The notes under the pieces are model-generated. The model had not been told where the DNA came from. It did not search any database and worked only from the letters and a program-made list of their open reading frames with translations. A stretch of DNA of 64,000 nt from Flavobacterium psychrophilum (GTDB lineage: Bacteria; Bacteroidota; Bacteroidia; Flavobacteriales; Flavobacteriaceae). The position numbers were made by a program, and so were the translations under genes. Each line of letters opens with the position of its first letter. Position 1 is the first letter of the stretch. The DNA lies in contig CAMDDB010000003.1 of the NCBI GenBank assembly GCA_945890865.1, positions 1 through 64,000 on the forward strand. The letters are read 5' to 3'. Positions 60,102 to 64,000 of this stretch are shown here, piece after piece.

Positions 60102-61892
60102 ATGTCAGATACTATAAGAGGTGGTCAATTCCTTGTAAAGGAAACAAAATGTGAAAACATCTTTACACCTGAAGATTTCAACGAAGAACAAATCATGATG
60201 CGCGATTCGGTAATCGATTTTGTAGACAAAGAAATTTGGCCTCACAAAGAGCGCTTTGAGAAAAAAGATTTTGCATTAACTGAAGATGTCATGCGCAAAG
60301 CAGGCGAACTTGGTTATTTAAGCGTAGCCGTACCAGCTGCTTATGGCGGAATGGAAATGGGATTCGTTAACACTGTTTTAGTTTGTGATTATATTTCGGG
60401 TGCAACAGGTTCTTTTTCAACAGCATTTGGAGCACACACGGGTATTGGAACATTGCCTATTACTTTATACGGAACCGAAGAACAAAAGAAAAAATACGTA
60501 CCTAAATTAGCCTCGGGAGAATGGTTTGGTGCCTACTGTTTAACTGAACCAGGAGCAGGATCGGATGCCAATTCTGGTAAGACTAAGGCTGTGCTTTCTG
60601 AAGATGGTACTCATTATAAAATTACGGGTGGCAAAATATGGATTTCCAATGCTGGTTTTTGCAACTTAATGATAGTGTTTGCTAGAATTGAAGATGATAA
60701 AAATATTACTGGTTTCATTGTAGAAAATGATTCTTCAAATGGAATTTCAATGGGTGATGAAGAACATAAATTGGGCATTCGCTCCTCTTCTACCCGACAA
60801 GTTTTCTTTAACGAAACCAAAGTACCGGTTGAAAACATGTTGGCAGGCCGGGGCGAAGGTTTTAAGATTGCAATGAATGCTTTGAATGTTGGTCGAATTA
60901 AATTGGCTGCCGCCTGTTTAGAAGCACAACGACGTACCATTACTGGAGCAGTAAATTATGCCAATGAGCGTGTGCAATTCAAAACACCAATTTCAAGTTT
61001 TGGAGCCATTCAAGCTAAAATCGCAGAAATGGCTACCAATTCCTATGCTGGAGAAAGTGCCACTTATAGAGCAGCCGCTGATATTGAAAACAGAATTAAC
61101 ATCAGAATTAAAGAAGGAAATTCGCACCAAGAGGCAGAATTAAAGGGAGTGGAAGAATTTGCAATCGAATGTTCCATTTTAAAAGTAGCCGTTTCTGAAG
61201 ATGTACAAGCTTGTACCGATGAAGGAATTCAAATTTTTGGAGGGATGGGATTCTCAGAAGATGCACCGATGGAAAGTGCTTGGAGAGATGCGCGTATTGC
61301 GAGAATATATGAAGGAACCAATGAAATCAACCGAATGCTTTCAGTGGGAATGTTGGTCAAAAAAGCCATGAAAGGTCATGTTGATTTAATAGGTCCGGCT
61401 ATGGCTGTTGCCGAAGAATTAATGGGAATTCCATCTTTTGATATTCCTGATTATTCCGAATTATTTGCGGAAGAAAAAGAAATGATCATCAAATTGAAAA
61501 AAGTATTTTTAATGGTGGCTGGAGCGGCAGTACAAAAATTTGGTGCCGAATTAGAAGAACATCAACAATTATTGATGGCAGCAGCAGATATTTTAATCGA
61601 AATATACATGGCAGAGAGTACAATACTACGTACAGAAAAATTGGCCAAAAAAATAGGTCAAGATCAAGTGCAAGAACAAATTGCGATGGCACAATTGTAT
61701 TTATACCATGCTGTTGATATCGTTACGCAAAAAGGAAAAGAAGGAATTGTTTCCTTTGCTGAAGGTGATGAACAACGTATGATGCTAATGGGATTGAAAC
61801 GCTTTACAAAATACATAAACCTGCCCAATGTAATTGGACTTCGTGAAAAAATTGCTGCGAAAATAATTAGCGAAAACAAATACGCTTATTAA
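60102..61892 (+). CDS. fadE: Acyl-CoA dehydrogenase (FadE type, long form)
   Basis: FAD-dependent oxidation of acyl-CoA to trans-2-enoyl-CoA, passing electrons to an electron-transfer flavoprotein. The 596-residue protein has the standard ACAD part (about 25-410), with CLTEPGAGSDANSGKTKA near 145, WISNAGFCNLMIVFARI near 180, EDAPMESAWRDARIARIYEGTNEINRM near 385-410 (in part RIYEGTNEINRM) and a further C-terminal helical extension (about 430-596) as in the VLCAD/FadE-long group. Bacillus FadE (YusJ) has nearly the same length. It is the last gene of the marR-fadNAE operon, before a bidirectional terminator. Confidence 0.94.
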   Translation: MSDTIRGGQFLVKETKCENIFTPEDFNEEQIMMRDSVIDFVDKEIWPHKERFEKKDFALTEDVMRKAGELGYLSVAVPAAYGGMEMGFVNTVLVCDYISGATGSFSTAFGAHTGIGTLPITLYGTEEQKKKYVPKLASGEWFGAYCLTEPGAGSDANSGKTKAVLSEDGTHYKITGGKIWISNAGFCNLMIVFARIEDDKNITGFIVENDSSNGISMGDEEHKLGIRSSSTRQVFFNETKVPVENMLAGRGEGFKIAMNALNVGRIKLAAACLEAQRRTITGAVNYANERVQFKTPISSFGAIQAKIAEMATNSYAGESATYRAAADIENRINIRIKEGNSHQEAELKGVEEFAIECSILKVAVSEDVQACTDEGIQIFGGMGFSEDAPMESAWRDARIARIYEGTNEINRMLSVGMLVKKAMKGHVDLIGPAMAVAEELMGIPSFDIPDYSELFAEEKEMIIKLKKVFLMVAGAAVQKFGAELEEHQQLLMAAADILIEIYMAESTILRTEKLAKKIGQDQVQEQIAMAQLYLYHAVDIVTQKGKEGIVSFAEGDEQRMMLMGLKRFTKYINLPNVIGLREKIAAKIISENKYAY

Positions 61893-61917
61893 TAGGTGAT
61901 TGATTGGTTTAGTTAAT

Positions 61918-61952
61918 TAAAAAAGCCATTCGCAAAGCGAATGGCTTTTTTA
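61918..61952. terminator. Bidirectional terminator between fadE and bcp
   Basis: AAAGCCATTCGC and GCGAATGGCTTT form a 12-bp stem around AAA, with A- and T-runs on each side. Confidence 0.88.
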
Positions 61953-62405
61953 TTATTTTAAAATCTGAGCAGCGTGTGCCTTTGTTTTAACATCTGAAAT
62001 AACATCTTGAATAGTGCCGTTTTCATCAATAACAAAGGTAGTTCTGTGGATTCCGTCATATTCTTTGCCCATAAATTTTTTTGGTCCCCAAACCCCAAAA
62101 GCTTGAATAACTGATTTTTCTTCATCGGCTAATAGAGGAAAAGGTAAATCATATTTTTCAACAAACTTTAATTGGGCTTTTTCACTATCGGCACTTACAC
62201 CTAATAGGGCATAATTATTAGATTGAAAAGCAGCATAATTATCTCGTAAATCACAAGCTTCTGCCGTACAACCCGGTGTACTCGCTTTTGGATAAAAGAA
62301 TACTACTAATTTTTTTCCTTTATAGTTTGCTAAAGAATGCATAGTCCCGTTTTGATCCACTCCAGAAAAATGGGGTGCCTTATTGCCTATTTTTAATGTT
62401 GTCAT
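61953..62405 (-). CDS. bcp: Thiol peroxidase of the Bcp/PrxQ family
   Basis: A 150-residue thioredoxin-dependent peroxidase. The peroxidatic Cys is in FFYPKASTPGCTAEACDLRD near 37-56, with a second Cys five residues on (CTAEAC), so it is the atypical 2-Cys PrxQ form. ALLGVSADSEKAQLKFVEKYDLPFPLLAD fits the family (in part LLGVSADSEKAQ). Cytoplasmic. It faces nth across overlapping promoter boxes. It reduces organic and hydrogen peroxides. Confidence 0.96.
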   Translation of the reverse strand: MTTLKIGNKAPHFSGVDQNGTMHSLANYKGKKLVVFFYPKASTPGCTAEACDLRDNYAAFQSNNYALLGVSADSEKAQLKFVEKYDLPFPLLADEEKSVIQAFGVWGPKKFMGKEYDGIHRTTFVIDENGTIQDVISDVKTKAHAAQILK

Positions 62406-62433
62406 TTTATTTTCAGTTTAAAAGTTTATAGTT

Positions 62434-62441
62434 TAAATTTG
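62434..62441 (+). promoter_or_regulatory. nth promoter -7 box
   Basis: TAAATTTG matches TAnnTTTG, with a predicted leader of about 23 nt. It lies two bases from the minus-strand box of bcp. Confidence 0.5.
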
Positions 62442-62443
62442 TT

Positions 62444-62451
62444 CAAAGTTA
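62444..62451 (-). promoter_or_regulatory. bcp promoter -7 box
   Basis: Reads TAACTTTG on the minus strand, matching TAnnTTTG, 38 bp before the bcp ATG. It lies two bases to the right of the nth box, so the two transcripts would overlap at their 5' ends. Confidence 0.5.
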
Positions 62452-62469
62452 AGCCGTAAAAGTATAAAA

Positions 62470-63117
62470 ATGACTAAGAGCGAAAAAGTAACATTTGTTA
62501 TAAATACGTTAAATGAATTATATCCAACGATACCGATTCCTTTAGATCATAAAGATCCGTATACTTTATTGATTGCCGTGTTGCTTTCGGCACAATGTAC
62601 TGATGTTCGCGTGAATCAAATTACACCACTCCTTTTTTCAAAAGCTGATAATCCCTATGATATGGTGAAAATGACGGTAGAAGAAATTAAAGAAATCATC
62701 CGCCCGTGTGGTTTGTCACCCATGAAATCGAAAGGAATTCATGGGTTATCTGAAATCTTAATTGACAAATACAATGGAGAAGTACCTCAAAGTTTTGAAG
62801 CACTAGAAGCCCTACCGGCAGTAGGACACAAAACCGCGAGTGTTGTTATGAGTCAGGCCTTTGGTGTGCCAGCATTCCCAGTGGATACTCACATACATAG
62901 ATTGATGTATCGTTGGGGCTTTAGTAACGGTAAAAATGTACAACAAACCGAAAAAGATGCCAAACGACTTTTTCCTCAGAAATTTTGGAACGATTTACAT
63001 TTGCAAATCATTTGGTATGGAAGAGAATACTCACCTGCAAGAGGATGGAATATTGAACAAGATGTAATCACAAAAACAATTGGCCGAAAGAGTGTTTTGC
63101 AATTAGTATCAAAATAA
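62470..63117 (+). CDS. nth: Endonuclease III family glycosylase without the iron-sulfur cluster
   Basis: A 215-residue DNA glycosylase/AP lyase for oxidised pyrimidines. It has AVLLSAQCTDVRVNQ near 35, the helix-hairpin-helix LEALPAVGHKTASVV with the catalytic Lys near 120, and PAFPVDTHIHRLMYRWG with the catalytic Asp near 139. The C-terminus reads WYGREYSPARGWNIEQDV where E. coli Nth has the four cysteines that bind a 4Fe-4S cluster; none is present here. This loss seems common in flavobacteria. It lies divergent from bcp. Confidence 0.93.
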   Translation: MTKSEKVTFVINTLNELYPTIPIPLDHKDPYTLLIAVLLSAQCTDVRVNQITPLLFSKADNPYDMVKMTVEEIKEIIRPCGLSPMKSKGIHGLSEILIDKYNGEVPQSFEALEALPAVGHKTASVVMSQAFGVPAFPVDTHIHRLMYRWGFSNGKNVQQTEKDAKRLFPQKFWNDLHLQIIWYGREYSPARGWNIEQDVITKTIGRKSVLQLVSK

Positions 63118-63128
63118 ATGAAGTGTAT

Positions 63129-63168
63129 TAAAAAAAAAGCCTCAATTGTTATTGAGGCTTTTTTTTTA
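63129..63168. terminator. Bidirectional terminator after nth
   Basis: GCCTCAAT (63139-63146) pairs with ATTGAGGC (63151-63158) around TGTT, with A- and T-runs on both sides. It serves nth and the minus-strand small gene, whose stop lies at its right edge. Confidence 0.85.
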
Positions 63169-63309
63169 ATTTGCTATTATTTCAAAATTTGTATTTCCAA
63201 AGGAATATACTCGCAATGCTTTGGAATAATTAATAAGGAACGTAATGGTTTCTTTTTTTGGTTTCAAATTTTGAACAGCAACATTTTTTTTTGCGTAAAG
63301 TTTTGCCAT
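63166..63309 (-). CDS. Small conserved flavobacterial protein (47 residues)
   Basis: On the minus strand an ATG-started frame of 47 codons begins MAKLYAKKNVAVQNLKPKKE and ends FGNTNFEIIAN. It is basic at the start and mixed later, with no signal peptide or membrane helix. The first half (MAKLYAKKN... KPKKETI.FL.NYSKAL) is a pattern I associate with short flavobacterial proteins of 45-50 residues of unknown role. It ends at a terminator and lies between the sigma factor and nth. A plus-strand frame over the same place is probably spurious. Confidence 0.65.
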   Translation of the reverse strand: MAKLYAKKNVAVQNLKPKKETITFLINYSKALRVYSFGNTNFEIIAN

Positions 63310-63361
63310 TGATTAGTTTTTATAAATATACAATGAAAACGACAAAAAATTACTTTTAGTA

Positions 63362-63946
63362 TTAATTGGTCAAAATAATTTGATTTTTTTCAATAAGTTT
63401 TCTCAAGTTTAATACAGCATAACGCATTCTACCTAAAGCCGTGTTGATGCTAACTCCTGTCAATTCTGCAATTTCCTTGAAACTCAAATCTTGATACATT
63501 CTCATGATCAGCACTTCTTTTTGATCATTTGGCAATTCATCGAGCAAACGAGCTAAATCTACTTCAACTTGTTCTGTAATCATTTTACTTTCAATTGAAG
63601 GTGCATTATCGCTCATATAATTGAATATGGAGAACTCTTCAGTTTCACGATAAAAAGGCATTTTATTTGATTTACGATAATAATCCACAATCAAATTATG
63701 CGCAATGCGCATCACCCAGGGTAAAAATTTTCCTTCTTCGTTATACGCGTTAGATTTCAACGTCTTGATGACTTTAATAAAAGTATCTTGAAAAATATCA
63801 TCTGATAAGTCTCTATCATTTACTTTTGAATAAATAAAACCGTAGATTTTTGATTGATGTCTTTCTATTAATGAAGATATAGCAGATTCATCTCCGCTAA
63901 TATAATTCTTCACTAAAACTGCATCAGGAAATACAAGATTAGCCAT
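63362..63946 (-). CDS. RNA polymerase sigma-70 factor, ECF (RpoE-like)
   Basis: A 194-residue ECF sigma factor. Region 2 includes LSDDIFQDTFIKVI and GKFLPWVMRIAHNLIVDYYRK near 70-92. Region 4 has LPNDQKEVLIMRMYQDLSFKEIAELTGVSINTALGRMRYA near 138-178 (helix-turn-helix in FKEIAELTGVSINTALGRM). A linker of about 35 residues joins them. No anti-sigma gene follows: the next gene on this strand is the 47-residue protein, 52 bp away. In flavobacteria a factor like this, with nth and bcp, is a conserved neighbourhood. The promoter lies at or beyond the window edge. Confidence 0.93.
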   Translation of the reverse strand: MANLVFPDAVLVKNYISGDESAISSLIERHQSKIYGFIYSKVNDRDLSDDIFQDTFIKVIKTLKSNAYNEEGKFLPWVMRIAHNLIVDYYRKSNKMPFYRETEEFSIFNYMSDNAPSIESKMITEQVEVDLARLLDELPNDQKEVLIMRMYQDLSFKEIAELTGVSINTALGRMRYAVLNLRKLIEKNQIILTN

Positions 63947-64000
63947 AACATTACTTTTTAAGTTACTAAATTTGGGACAGTATAAAAAAGTAATAGTATT

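Noticed and set aside
63118..63312. Plus-strand frame starting at the nth stop
   Set aside because: It runs through a bidirectional terminator and opposite the better-supported 47-residue minus-strand gene.
1..64000. Mobile elements, prophage, toxin-antitoxin or restriction genes
   Set aside because: I looked on both strands for transposase, integrase, phage, toxin or restriction-type proteins and long terminal inverted repeats and found none.

Overview
The window is a gene-dense, A+T-rich stretch of a Bacteroidota chromosome, most probably Flavobacteriaceae and close to Flavobacterium. The evidence is: TAnnTTTG promoter boxes and almost no Shine-Dalgarno sequences; a fused alpha/beta 2-oxoacid dehydrogenase E1; a bacillithiol deacetylase (BshB1); a small GldL-like membrane protein; DUF3570/DUF4266 proteins; RimK fused to a protease-like domain; and the order efp - LpxD-like - sucD. 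There are no insertion sequences, prophage genes, CRISPR arrays or rRNA genes. One tRNA (His, GTG) is present. The left end cuts in just before efp and the right end just upstream of an ECF sigma factor.

Layout. 1-6.9 kb: efp, an LpxD-like acyltransferase, sucD, a di-heme cytochrome c peroxidase lipoprotein, fabG and a VWA-like membrane protein. 6.9-14.4 kb: a DUF1275 membrane protein facing a co-directional run of exported thioredoxin-like protein, ApbE, DUF4266 lipoprotein, DUF3570 outer-membrane protein, response regulator, histidine kinase, DUF2231 membrane protein and DUF2461 protein. 14.4-23.2 kb: small hypothetical proteins, a cNMP/CBS/DUF294 protein with a degenerate exonuclease partner, acs, and the fused E1 gene. 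23.4-31.9 kb: a 2OG-Fe(II) oxygenase, SUI1/YciH factor, nucleoside phosphorylase, VOC, GNAT, an SDR, a solute-binding-like protein, ung, a MutS2-like protein without Smr, and a DCC1 protein. 31.9-43.4 kb: a 47-residue membrane protein, a TPR protein, gyrA, clpC, a protease-RimK fusion, a GldL-like protein, hutH, gcvT and a rhodanese. 43.5-49.3 kb: MarR, nitroreductase, YceI, tRNA-His, bshB1, menF-like, a hotdog thioesterase and a beta-helix lipoprotein. 49.4-64 kb: purL, a DMT transporter, an acyl-CoA ligase, a MarR-led fadN-fadA-fadE beta-oxidation operon, bcp, nth, a 47-residue conserved protein and the sigma factor.

The most interesting region is 6.9-13.7 kb. Four exported proteins are translationally coupled or closely spaced: a CxxC thioredoxin fold, the FMN-transferase ApbE, a tiny lipoprotein ending GGGCGCN, and a DUF3570 barrel with a TGAS motif next to a Gly5-Asp5 run. 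They share an operon with an OmpR-family response regulator and its kinase. CTTAAG half-sites repeated every 11 bp, the usual spacing of OmpR-family targets, occur in the intergenic region that drives the operon and DUF1275, and again before the DUF2231 gene. I read this as a self-regulated envelope redox or flavinylation system. Two MarR genes elsewhere each sit behind clear palindromic operators that overlap their promoters.

Start codons were moved from the longest open frame where homologous N-termini or promoter position favoured it (sucD, DUF1275, kinase, DUF2461, acs, E1, SDR, rhodanese). All identifications come from reading the sequence; no database search was run.
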